The position numbers and the translations under genes were made by a program. From NCBI GenBank assembly GCA_030272155.1, contig CP126201.1:744001-808000 (forward strand): a stretch of DNA of 64,000 bases, read 5' to 3'. The DNA is from Tetradesmus obliquus (taxonomy: Eukaryota; Chlorophyta; Chlorophyceae; Sphaeropleales; Scenedesmaceae). Shown here piece by piece: positions 32,102 through 42,421 of the stretch. Position 1 is the stretch's first letter. Each line of letters begins with the position of its first letter. Below the pieces are notes generated by a model. That model made no database searches, was not told the origin of the DNA, and saw only the letters and a list, made by a program, of their open reading frames with translations.

Positions 32102-35100
32102 CGCAGAGCCACCTGTCCACGCGCCGCTACGGCACAGTCACACACATGCCGCCAGAGGTGAGAGGGTGTCAGGGAGCAGACCAGCAACTGCATATTGTGA
32201 TAGCAGTTTCTTCTGGATCTGGCAGATCTGTGGCGGCAGACTTATGTCAGCGCATGTGTCTGTGTCCTCGCAGTGGCCACTGCGGAGGCCACAGCACTGC
32301 AAGTTTGTGCTGCAGCTCAATGGCTGTGCACTTGCTTGGCTGTGCATTCTCATGGCCAGCACACATAGGGCTGGCAGTGTGGCGCTGGCTGATTCTGCTC
32401 TTCAGTTTCATCAGCTGGAGTGCTTGATCAGCCCATGCCGTGCTGCCAGCAGGCTTGCACAGTCATACACTGTCCTGCCTCCCGGCAGCAGCCTGCTGCG
32501 GCACAGCGTGTGCTTTTGAAAGTGATCATTTCAAATTCTCCGTGTCCAGCACACAATGGCTTGATTGGCTGCGTTGTGTAGCTGTGAAATGTTGTCACCT
32601 TGCACATTGGGCTGGCACTGTGGTGTTGGCTATTGAGGTACGCCATGTCCATAGACTGGAGTGCTTGTTTAGCCCACGCCATGCTGCCAGCAGGCTCGCA
32701 AAGTCATACACCGCCCTGCCTCCCGGCAGCAGCCTGCTGCAGCACAGCCTATGCTTTGTGCAGCACAGCCTGTGCTGTTTGCAGCACAGCCTGTGCAAAA
32801 AATCATTGTAAACTCTCTCCATGTCCGGCACACAATGGCTTGATTTCCTGAGTCATGGAGCCGCATAACTTTGTCACTTTCCACATTGGGCTGGCGGTGT
32901 GGTGTTGGCTGAACAAGCCGTCATGTCCATAGACTGGCGTGCTTGTCCAGCCCACGCCATGCTGCCAGCAGGCTTGCACAGTCATACACCGCCCTGCCTC
33001 CCGGCAGCAGCCTGCTGCAGCACAGCGTGTGTGTTTTGAAGTGATCATTTCAAATTCTCCGTGTCCAGCACACAATGGCTTGATATCCTCAGTCACGAAG
33101 CTGTATAACTTTGTCACCTTGCACATTGGGCTGGCCGTGTGGTGTTGGTGAATGAGGTACGCCATTGCTTGTAATGCAGTGCTTTTTTTATCCCACGCCA
33201 TTGCTTGTAATGCAGTGCTGCCAGCAGGCTTGCACAGACATACACCGCCCTGTGTTCTTGCAGCAGCTATGACGGTCGCCATGGCCCTGTACAGCCCTCC
33301 TTGCTCTTGCAGGCCTGTAGCTGCAGTGATAAGTAAGCACATGTGTTTCTTTGCGAGAGCGTCCTGAATGCGCCACACTGTTGTTATGCGTCATCAATGT
33401 GTCCTGCAGGTCTGTTGTTCATATGTGTGGCTGCGCACTTTCATGTCATGCAATACACCGGTCTAGCAGTGTGGTGTCGGCTGGACAGTTGCCTCAACGT
33501 TCACCACGTGGAGTGCGTGTTCAGCCCACGCCATGCTGCCAGCTGCAGTAATATGTAAGCACATGTGTGTGTTTCTTTGCGAGAATGTCCTGAAGGCGCC
33601 ACACTGTGGGTATGCACCATGGGTGTGTCCTACAGGTTTGTGGTTCATTTATGTGGCTGCGCACTATGATGTCATGCAATACACCGGTCTAGCGGTGTGG
33701 TGTTGGCAGATGAGGTGCTCCAGTTCACCAGGTGGAGTGCTTGATCAGCCCACGCCATGCTGCCAGCAGAGTGAGTTGCAACTGCAGCAGTGGTTGTTGT
33801 GCGGCTGCTCTCCTTTGCATGCCGTGCCGTCTTCTTATTACTTATTGGTCGTGTTCAACCTGCTGATGTACAGCGCATGCTTCGAACACATCTGAAAGGC
33901 ACTGGAAAACACGCCAGCCTGGCAGTGTGTTGTTGACTGGAGAAGCACCTGAGGAGACAGCTGGGGCGCTTATCAGCTGATGCGCTGCAGCCAGCAGGCA
34001 GGCACAGCATACAGCTTGAAGCCTAATGCCACTGCCATGACATTCTGCAGATTATGAGCAGCTGCTCAACGAGCCCAGCTGCTTGTTGCCGTCTGTGCCT
34101 TCAAGCACGATGAAATGGCTGCCTGATCAGTGCTTTGCTGTCTGCCCTGCTGACGCTCCTGCTGCCGCTGCTGCTGCCGCAGCTGCTGGTTGCTGGCAAG
34201 CTGACGCCTGCCGCTGACGTGTACTCCTTCGGCATCATGCGTGAGTGGCGCGGTTGTTTATTGTGTGCTGTTTTGCAGCAGGTTCCTGCTGTTGCCCTGC
34301 ATGTGCCTGCTGCTGACGTGTGCTCCTTCGGCATCATGCTCGATTGGGGGGCGGGGGGGGGGGGGGGGGGTATGTGTACTGTTGTGCACTGTGTGCCTGC
34401 TGCTGATGTGTGCTCCTGTTGCATAATGTTTGAGTGTCCCAGCTACCAGTGTGCTATGTCACATGAGTCATGCGTCTGGCTGTTTACATTGCACCTAGGA
34501 CCAGGCCTGCCACTGACGTAGGGGAGGATGTGCTTCATACGTGAATGCATTTGGCTTGGCTGATACCGCTGTTCAAGCCTGCTGAGCGCTAGCTAGCAGA
34601 GCTTGAAGCAGCTCATGTGTATGCGTACACACTGTGGAGGCATGGCTGTGTCGAAACCTACTAGCGTAAATTTGTTATGCAGCTTGAGTGCAGAGTCATG
34701 ACTGACCAGCCCCTTCTGGATCTGCCACTCATCGCAGTAATGCTGTAGAGGCAGATTCAGCAGGGCTTGGTCAGCCGTGGATATGTTTTTTTGCTTACCC
34801 TAGTAACACATGATGATTTGACAAAACTCCTATTTTTGGGACTGTCAAAACATGTACTGTACAGTACTGTTGTTGTGTTGTGTCAAAACACTAGTGTTGT
34901 ATTTTTTAAACCGAGTTTGTAAAATCTTATTAAAATATAATTTTTCAGGCTGTCAAATTGTACTTTTCTGTAAGCAACTTTGCGAAATAGCTGCGAAAAG
35001 CTCAGAGCTTTCCCTCGCGGGGCGAGTGAGGTGCTCGTTCCGGTCCGGGTCTCACCCGCCCGCCAGGAGTCACTCGGCAACATCGAGGAACGCTGCACAG

Positions 35101-35178
35101 CACTAACCTGAACCACCAATCGAATGTAACTATTACCAAGTAATAGTGCTATTAAAAGGATCAAATTTACCCTAGCCT

Positions 35179-35235
<57 letters not shown>

Positions 35236-38200
35236 GCAGCAGCAGGAACAATAACAGCTGCTGCAGCAGAACCTGCGCGTGGCGCGCGTGGTGCTGGCGT
35301 GGAAGATGCAGAGGTTGTGGTGCTGGAGGGTGACAGCTGCACCAGCTAATTGGCCATGTAACATGCATGATTCTTCAGCGTGCCTGTTCTGCTAGGGCGT
35401 ATTAGTGGCAGGTGAAAGGAAACAGGCAATCCAATGTGTGGCAGCTGCCATTTATCAGTGTTGGGCCCCCAAGTTGCAACAATGGTAACTCACTGAGCTG
35501 CTTAGCAATAAATAAGCAGTGAAGGGTTGGTGGGTACGGTCTACAGCAGAAGATTGACAAAACACGGTTTTTTGGGGTGTCAAATGTTCGTTTAATGGTA
35601 TTTTGAGGCCTGTCAAAAGTGAATAATTGGTCAAAAAACGCTGTCAAATCTTTACAACTGAAATAATTTTCCGGGCTGTCAAATCATCAAGCGTTACTAC
35701 GGTATTTGCTGAGCAATGGTGACCTTGTTGGATTGGTTTCATACAGCTGCAGTGCTGATGGAGCTGAAGTGGGTCTTCTGTGTCATTGCACTGTTTGTGC
35801 ATGGCTGTGCAACGGCTGTTCAATGTGCGGCTAGAGACCCAGCCATGCCTGGCCAGGCCCTGCTGTGCCTGAGAATCCTCACGAATATTGTAAGACATAC
35901 ATTACATTACATGCTCCACTCAACGAGGAGTGGGAACCCCAGTTAGGAGCCAACGAGAGGCTCATAGGGGGAGGAAACATACAGGCGCAGCAGGTATTGG
36001 GTAGCTTTGAGAAACCTGTTGAGCATTCTGCATGGTGCAGTGCTGCCTGACGGCACTTTAGTAGCTCCTACTACAGCTGTGTTTGGTTTGCTTGCATGCT
36101 TGTGTTGTGATGCATGTTCCGCTTTGTGCCTGCATGCTTATGCTATAAAGCCTGTCCAGGTTTGTATCTGCTGTTTAAGGCCTGACTATGACTGGCGAGT
36201 CCCTGCTGTTGTGCATCTTCCGCGTGCTTTGCAAAAGGTGCACGACAGCAAAGATTGGTCAGCTGTGGGAAAGTGGCTGAGCCTGTAGCATGCTGGTGCA
36301 TCGCCACCTGACAGAACTTATCGACTCACACAATGCCTGCGTTTGCGTGTGCCTGCATGTGTGTGGTATGGTGCATGTTTGAGTTTGTAGCTGCAGTTTG
36401 CCATGTCTGGACAGGCCTTGCTATCCTGCACCTCTTCCAGGATCCAGGATATCCTGCAAGAGGCGCAGCACAGCAGGGCTTGGCCAGCTATGGACAAGAA
36501 GTGTGTTATGTTTGATGCTGGTGCAGTGCTGCCTGGCAGAGCTGGAACAGCGCTTAGTCGTCTGTGTTGTGTTGTGCTTGCATGCCTGTGCCTTACCACA
36601 TGTTCAGGTTCATGTGCAATGTTACATTGCTTACAGTAAGCTTCAGCATGTCTGGCCAGGCTCTGCTATGGTGAGCTTCTTCCAGATCCTGCAAGAGGTG
36701 CAGGACAGCAGGGCTTGGCCAGCTACAGAACAGAAGTGGGCTCTATTTGATTTTGGTGTTGTGCTGCCTGGCAGAGCTTGAGCAGCTCCTACTGCGGCTG
36801 TGTGTGATTGTGCTCGCATGCCTGTGCCATGGCACGTGTTCAGATTCGTGTGAAGCCCGAGGCGAGCATGTCTGTCCAGGGCCTGCTGTGCTGTTCTTCT
36901 TCAAGCGTAGCCTGCAAGAGGCGCAGCACAGCAGGGCTTAGCCAGCTATGCTGCCTGACAGGCCTTGAGTAGCTCCCACTCGGCTGCGCTTGATTGTGCT
37001 TGCATGCTTGTGGTTACCACATGTTCAGGTTTTATGTGAAATGTAAGCTTCAGCATGTCTGGCCAGGCCCTGCTGTCGTGCACTTCTTCCAGCGTATCCT
37101 GCAAGAGGTGCATCACAGCAGGGCTTGGTCAGCTGTGAGGTAGTAGTGGGGACGTTGTTCAATTATGCTGGTGCCGTGCTGCCTGACAGAGCTGTTGCGG
37201 CTGTGTTTGGTTGTGCCTGTGCCATGACGCATGTACGGGTTTTGTGTTTTGTGTGAAGTGTAAGGCTTGAGCATATCTGGCCAGGCCCTGCTGCGGTAAA
37301 CCTCTTGCATGCTTTGCAGGTGTAGCAGCACAGCAGGGCTTGTTCAGATGTGGGGAAGTAGGGCAGGGTCTTTTTTGATGCTGGTGACGTGCTGCGTGGA
37401 AGAGCTGGAGTAGTAGCTCCCACTACGGCTGTTTTCGAGTGTGCTTGCATGCCTGTGCTATATTGCCTGTTCCGGTTTGTGCTTGCATGCCTGTGCTGTG
37501 ATGCCCGGTCCGGTTGGCATCTGCAGTTTGAGGCCTGAACATACCCGGCCAGTCCCTGCTGTTCTGCATGTGTCGCATGCTTTGTGAGAGGTGCAGCACA
37601 GCAGGGCTTGGTCGCTGTGGGGCAGGTTGAGGCTTTTAATGCTGGTGCAGTGCTGCCTGGCAGAGCTTTGGCAGCTCAGGCTGCGGCTGCCTTTGCAGTG
37701 CATGCATGCCTGCTGCTCGCATGCATGTTGTTTGCAGTGCATGCAGAGCCTGTGCCATGACACATGTTCAGGTATGCCTGATCTGCAGTTTGACACCCAG
37801 GCATGTCTAGCCAGGCCCTGCAGTGTAACTCTTGCTGTTGATGTGCACGCAAGGACAGCAACAGCAGGAGTCAACACGCCAGGGCTCGTTTCAGCTACGG
37901 GAAACTTGCGGCAATGTTTTTGGTGCTAATTCATCTGGCGCTGCTGCTGTTGCTCTTGTCTTCATGCCAGCCTGGGCAGGCATGTGTGCTGAGTGCAAAT
38001 GGACCTGTGGGCTCTTGCTGCCAACACAGCAGCAGGAGAAAGCAGCTACCAGCTGTTTCCAGCTTGCATTCAACATCAGCACTTGCTGTGGCTTCTGACG
38101 GCGCGCAACTCTTATCTAGCTGCTGTACTTTGTATACGTGAGGCAGACTTACCTGCCAGCATTGCACGAGCCTTCCGGCTAGTCTCTCTCGCCCAACCCC

Positions 38201-38562
38201 ATTACCACAAATGCTGCACTGCCTAATCACCTGCTGCTCTTGCTGCTGCCGCTCCTGCTGCTGCTGCTCTTCCCCCCTCACCCCTCCGCGCAGTGTGGGA
38301 GCTGGTGTCCCGCCAGCTGCCGTTTGCCGGGCTGCACCACGGCGAGATCATCCACAAGGTGGTCACGCAGGACCTGCGCCCTAGCCCCTGGCCGGGCCAT
38401 GCTGCGCTGCCGCCTGGGTATGTGGCTCTTGCTGAGGCATGCTGGGCGAGGCGGGCTGCTGACAGGCCTAGTATGGCGCAGGTGCTGCAGCAGCTCGTGG
38501 ACATGCTCGCTGTTGCAGAGGGGCAGCAGCAGCAGCAGCAGCAGCAGCATGGGCACTATTAG
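23157..38562 (+). CDS. Receptor-like protein kinase B, paralogue of A, with a 7-bp frameshift in the catalytic exon
   Basis: Exons: 23157-23333, 23639-24627, 25726-26174, 27528-28043, 28356-28593, 29121-29224, 29914-30086, 30679-30803, 31014-31116, 31289-31464, 32107-32157, 34183-34240, 38294-38562. Every junction keeps phase except that 31289-31464 is 7 nt shorter than its kinase A equivalent. The parts match A: signal peptide (start MSTMLQASRRGACRFAAVLL), beta-helix-like ectodomain with long poly-Ser, two Cys modules, membrane span near 697-723 then RRRRK, P-loop GVGSFGRV (815-822), VAVK Lys835, HGDLKCEN Asp984, DFG, MPPE, C-lobe, poly-Gln tail. Read literally, the frame after DFGLS runs to a stop in exon 12, losing the activation segment and C-lobe. 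Either B is a pseudogene or a nearby intact copy of the exon end is used (see findings). Full length would be 1144 aa. Confidence 0.82.
24720..25190 (+). repeat. Copies of kinase B exon 2 3' edge
   Basis: After the real donor at 24628, further copies of the end VSRNVTVMSDP plus AG/GT donor occur at about 24748-24808, 24885-24955, 25035-25063 and 25135-25187, increasingly diverged. Confidence 0.85.
25425..25660 (+). repeat. Acceptor-side copies of kinase B exon 3
   Basis: Two copies of the exon 3 start (GPRLTFDCGLLSNRVQLAPN region) lie at about 25425-25470 and 25575-25655. Each is followed by a CTG run, before the true exon at 25726. Confidence 0.85.
26270..26915 (+). repeat. Exon 3 3'-edge copy and ~210-bp duplicated intron segment, kinase B
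   Basis: 26270-26413 repeats the end of exon 3 (SSATDNSSYSAIRTTSDTLG) with a GTAAGG donor. 26525-26705 and 26745-26915 are two copies of an intron segment sharing GTTTATGGGCCTTTGG and GCGTCCAAACAGCCACTG. A further weak exon 3 echo is at 26925-26955. Confidence 0.8.
27185..27485 (+). repeat. Acceptor-side copies of kinase B exon 4
   Basis: Copies of GPAYAATLNEPAPVPYYVHS occur at about 27195-27270, 27318-27350 and 27415-27482, separated by CTG runs, before the real exon at 27528. Confidence 0.88.
28282..28338 (+). repeat. (CTG)19 tract before the kinase B membrane-span exon
   Basis: Sense CTG run ending 18 bp before the acceptor at 28355. It can stand in for a polypyrimidine tract. It also produces a spurious poly-Leu frame that runs into the genuine membrane segment. 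Confidence 0.95.
29290..30650 (+). repeat. Exon-edge copies around kinase B exons 6-8
   Basis: A P-loop exon 3' copy lies at 29290-29340. Acceptor-side copies of the VAVK exon (ATWNG...VKIITHS) lie at about 29577-29635, 29678-29735 and 29788-29845. Donor-side copies (HFAKLR.SPGSG.ASLV) lie at 30160-30211 and 30269-30329. Acceptor-side copies of exon 8 (DSLFLPEGAVGFFTLP) lie at about 30437-30500 and 30555-30630. Confidence 0.85.
31520..31700 (+). repeat. Two copies of the kinase B DFG-exon 3' edge
   Basis: 31529-31579 encodes an undamaged LAKVADFGLSRALAFGQ and is followed by GTGGGG. 31635-31697 is a second copy with a 5-nt loss. The first copy lacks the 7-bp deletion present in the main exon. 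Confidence 0.85.
32013..32100 (+). repeat. (CTG)29 tract, kinase B intron
   Basis: About 88 bp of pure sense CTG directly ahead of the CCCGCAG acceptor of the activation-segment exon at 32107. Kinase A has a shorter CTG-sense run at the same place (2395-2425). Confidence 0.95.
32430..33245 (+). repeat. ~265-bp tandem repeat, about 3.5 units, kinase B intron
   Basis: Units near 32440, 32690, 32955 and a partial one near 33190 share TGCACAGTCATACACCGCCC, CTCCCGGCAGCAGCCTGCTG and GTGTCCAGCACACAATGGCT. No coding content is recognised. The stretch 33245-34180 continues with looser repeats (CACCGGTCTAGCAGTGTGG). Confidence 0.8.
34346..34370 (+). repeat. G-run (18 consecutive G)
   Basis: An uninterrupted 18-G run (34353-34370) preceded by six more G and one C, inside a decayed donor-side copy of the VYSFGIM exon. 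Confidence 0.95.
34796..35704. mobile_element. Non-autonomous DNA transposon / MITE-like element with 29-bp TIRs
   Basis: The left end from 34796 (TACCCTAGTAACACATGATG, then ATTTGACA) is matched by the reverse complement of the right end at 35704 (TACCGTAGTAACGCTTGATG, then ATTTGACA), 26 of 29 positions identical. TTTGCT flanks both ends directly (34790-34795 and 35705-35710), a likely 6-bp target-site duplication. The 909-bp body is AT-richer than its surroundings and has many subterminal TGTCAAA motifs. It carries a CAG tract at 35178-35235 and encodes no transposase. It sits in the 4-kb intron 12 of kinase B. Confidence 0.82.
35178..35235 (+). repeat. (CAG)n tract inside the mobile element
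   Basis: Sense-strand CAG within a kinase B intron, against the CTG polarity of the other introns. It belongs to the transposon-like element rather than to the host intron. Confidence 0.9.
35830..37850 (+). repeat. ~240-bp diverged tandem array, about 8 units, kinase B intron 12
   Basis: Units share a GGCCAGGCCCTGCTGTG-like core, CAGCACAGCAGGGCTTGG, GGTGCAGTGCTGCCTGGCAG and TGCTTGCATGCCTGTGC. Cores lie near 35850, 36410, 36650, 36880, 37065, 37280, 37550 and 37810. There is no coding potential. The array largely explains why this intron is about 4 kb when the kinase A equivalent is about 220 bp. Confidence 0.8.
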
Positions 38563-38569
38563 AGGGTTG

Positions 38570-38681
38570 ATGGAGGCTGACACTATCAAAGGGGTGTTTG
38601 CTGACAGGTCCACCATGGGTCAGGTGCTGCAGGCATTGGTTCATATGCTGCCTCAAGTTAAGGGCCCCTTAACTTCCGCCG

Positions 38682-38715
<34 letters not shown>

Positions 38716-38985
38716 CGCGCGGTATCAAGGGCTTTGCGGCAGCTGATAGTGGCACTTTGTGCTGCACCACGGGCAGATCATCCACAAGGTGGTCATGCGA
38801 GAGTCGCACCTTGGCCGGGCCATGCAGCGCTGCCCCCTGGTTACATCGCGCTGGCTGAGGCCTGCTGGGCGAGGCGTGTGGGCGACAGGCCCAGCATGGC
38901 GCAGGTGCTGCAGGCGCTGCTTGATATGCTGGCGGCTGCAGAGGCGCAGCAGCAGCAGCAGCAGCACCACCACAGGCACTATTAG
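38570..38985 (+). repeat. Two copies of kinase B last-exon tail in its 3' UTR
   Basis: After the stop at 38562, the segments at about 38570-38730 and 38731-38985 repeat parts of the C-lobe (HKVVMRES; YIALAEACWARRVGDRPSMA; VLQALLDMLAAAEAQ) and poly-Gln. They are out of frame with the gene. Confidence 0.85.
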
Positions 38986-40186
38986 AGAAGGGATTGAAGT
39001 TGACAGGCTTAACATGGTGAAGGGGCGTCGTTGGCTGCTGTCAGCTGCAGATGTGCTGAGGCTGCCGCAGTCGAGAGGGCTCTTTGTTGTTCAGGGTGCT
39101 GTATACGGCACACATGCAAGAATGTTGGCCAACAGTGGTTGGCAAAACGATGGTTGAACCTTGTTGGCTGCTATGCATGACGTGCGCATTGCAGAAGTCA
39201 TTGCATGTTTGTTGAAGCTTGGTGGTGCCTAGTAGCCTTTTACATAGCATGCATGCAGAACACAATGGGTGCAGCGCCACAACATACGCAGATAGCAAGG
39301 CCTTGTAGTTTTGCAAGTCAGGGCTGCTAGGTACGTAAGCAGTGAGCTGAGTTTGCCCACACTTTATGCAGCATCCTCAGTGCATGTATGACTAGCAGAT
39401 CTGTATGAAGAATGCTGATGAGCGCAGCAGTGGGTACAGTGTGACGGATGGAGTGTGACGCATGTTGCCATGCTATGTCGAGAGCGGCTCTTGATGAGGC
39501 GTCGGCTTTTTTAAAACCCTTTGGTACAGTTGCTTGGAGAACATGCTTGGGATGATTGTATGTATGCAGTAGTCGCTGCTGGTGTCGCTGGGTTGGGATA
39601 CATTCTATGCGTCACGCATAGCAGTGCTATTGGTGTTGGTGAGTGGGAGCTGCAGACCCCTGCCGCAGCTGAGTGCCCCCTAAGCTTAAGCAGTATTACT
39701 GCACTGTGCGGCACCATTGCAGTATGTTTTCACCAAACAAGTTCGTCTTGAAGCCACCTGAGATGTATGATAGTGTTGGCTGATTGTGTTGACATGCATG
39801 CATGGTGTCTGTTAGCTGTGCGCCGTCCACCTGCGCTTGCCTGCTGTGCGGCATTGTGGAAATGCTGTATGTCGTGTTTCCAATTGGTAGCTAGTGCAGG
39901 TTGCATTCCCTGCCCATTTATGTTGTGTCACGGCTGAGATCTATGTATATGATATCAATAAGGGTGAAGGTTGCATGTTTGCATCGCACAGATGGGATTA
40001 TGGAGCGAGTAACAACTCCGTGTCGTCACTGTAGCTGTTACAACTGGTAGTTTCTAACGGTTAGTTTTAACTGTGCAGAGAGGAGGTCTCGACAGAGATA
40101 TATGTCATTTGCACAGGTCTTAAAGCATTGTAGGAGCATACAGGCTTGACATCACAGTACATCACGCCACGTGGTGCACCTGCTGG
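38986..40186 (+). other. Convergent 3' region, kinase B and anthranilate synthase
   Basis: T/G-rich on the plus strand, like other sense introns and 3' UTRs here, so probably kinase B 3' UTR. A minus-strand TGTAA at 40042-40038 could end the convergent transcript. No gene is seen. Confidence 0.45.
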
Positions 40187-40496
40187 TCAGCTACCAGCTT
40201 GGTCACGATGACAATGACAGCAACAATGACAGCAGACGTAGTCAACAGCCGCCTGCCCAATGGCGCTAATCTCTGGTTGGTTGGCTCCTGGCCAACGATG
40301 TGCCAGGAAGCTGTCTTCCATGCCCCCCTGAAACCACGCTTCAGCTATGCTGCACCGCTGCTGCATCAGGCCTTGAGCCGTCATGCTCAGGCCAGGCTCC
40401 GCGGCGGTTGCTGCTGCACTGCCTTCCTGCAGCCCCCGCTCAGCGATGCGCTTAAGCTGCCACATGCCTCAAGCTGCCACGCCCACACTGCTTTGC

Positions 40497-40563
<67 letters not shown>

Positions 40564-41190
40564 CACCTTCCTGTGGGTCCTGGCGCACGATGCTCAGGAA
40601 GTTGGCCATGATGCCGCTGCTGCTGCTGTTCTCCGCAAGCGCTGACACTCATGCTCGGCTCTGCTGCTGCTGCTGCCGCTGTGTCCTTGCCTTCCTGTGG
40701 CTCCTGGCCCGCGACGCGCAGGCAGTTGCCCACGATGCTGCTGCTGCCTTTCTCAAGCGCTGACACTCAGGCTCGGCTCTGCTGCTGCTGCCGCTGCCGC
40801 TGCACCTTCCTGTGGGTCCTGTCCCACGATGCGCAGGAGTTGGCCACGATGCTGCTGCTGCTGCTGCTGCTGCTCTCCTCAAGCGGTCACGCCTACGCTG
40901 GCCTGGGCCCCTGCTGCTGCTGCCGCTGCACCTTCCTGCGGGTCCTGTCCCACGATGCGCAGGAAGTTGGCCACGATGCCGCTGCTGCTGCTGCTCTCCG
41001 CAAGCGCTGACACTCAGGCTCAGCTCTGCTGCTGCTGCTGCCGCTGCACCTTCCTGTGGGTCCTGTCCCACGATGCGCAGGAAGTTGGCTCCTGTCATCG
41101 CCTTGTTCGCAGCTGCATGCCTCAAGCTGCTACACCAACACTGCTTTGCTCTGCTGCTGCCGCTGCGCCTTCTTGTGGCTCCTGGCCCAC
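40187..41190 (-). repeat. Array of ~120-bp copies of the anthranilate synthase last-exon tail
   Basis: Downstream of the stop at 41210 about six units re-encode [16 protein letters not shown] and AELSLSVSA in shifting frames. They contain sense CAG runs, the longest at 40560-40499. The stop codon in the real exon (SVSA then TGA) is destroyed in most copies. Confidence 0.85.
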
Positions 41191-41209
41191 GATGCTGCTG
41201 CTGCTCTCC

Positions 41210-42387
41210 TCAAGCGCTTACACTCAGGCTGGGCTCCGCTGCTGCTGCTGCTGCCGTTGCACCTTCCTGTGGGTCCTGCCCCACGATGCGCAAGAAGTTT
41301 GCCACGATGCGCTTGCCGTTCTGCGTGATGATGGACTCGGGGTGGAACTGCACGCCTTGGATGTGAGGGTACCTGCAGCACAAGTGTCAAGATGCATTTA
41401 GGGGGTGACCTGAGCTTTGAAATGCACAGAGTGGTGGACTCGGGGTGGAACTGCACACCCTGGATGTGGGGGTACCTGCAGCACATGTGTGACAGCGCAA
41501 TCAGGTTTTAGGTTGTCAAACTTCGGATTCACCAAATGCACAGAGTGATGGACTCGGGGTGGAACTGCACACCCTGGATGTGAGGGTACCTGCAGACAGT
41601 ACATCAGTCACACATGTGCCAGCAACTCGTCATTAAAGCATGCAGGGGCGCTGTTTAATAGCAGAACTGCATGCCCTGGATGGGGGGGTACCTGCAGCAG
41701 GCGCCCCAACACATTGTCATATCAAGATGTGGTTCAACTTGTGAATGGAGAGGACAAAATGCACATCGCCGTGACACATTGGTGCCTCCTATAAAGTGCG
41801 ACAATGCAGGCACAGTAGCAGGCACCAACAGCAGCACATCACATACATGCCTTCAGCCGCACATCGAGGCTCTTGCAATGCAAACATCACTCACTTCTTG
41901 TGCTGCACCGCCATGATGGTGCCATCTTCAGTCCATGCGGTGATCTCCAGGTCCTCAGGGCATGCGGTCTGGCTGATGACCAGGCTGTGGTAGCGCGCCG
42001 CTTGGAAGGGGCTGCATAGACAGAAAAAACAGCAGTCACCACGTGAATTCACCAAGATATCAACAACAATTTACGTTCAGCAGAGTTGAGCGCTAGAACC
42101 ATTGGACAGCAGTGGCTGATGACCAGGCTGTGATTGCGTGCTGCCTGGAAGGGCTGCAGATGCACAAAAGCAGGCAAATGGTGCAGATGACTTTGCACAC
42201 ATACCAGGACAGCAGAGTATGGAAGAAACCAATGCGGAGCAGCAGCTGGGCAACTGGAACTGACAGGAGCAACACATGCATGTTGCAGCAGATGTGATGC
42301 ACTGTGTTACCTTTCACCCACAAAGCCCCACAACGCACCAGCTGCCACACAAGGTTCTGGTTCAAGCGCTTTTGGCAGCTTGCCTGC

Positions 42388-42421
<34 letters not shown>

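Noticed and set aside
34883-35368. 161-codon minus-strand frame inside the TIR element as a transposase
   Set aside because: It contains a poly-Leu block from the CAG tract and no catalytic motif or DNA-binding domain. The element looks non-autonomous.
40187-40465. Separate small gene downstream of anthranilate synthase
   Set aside because: Its EPGLSMTA segment matches the duplicated last-exon tail, so it is the far end of the 3' UTR array.
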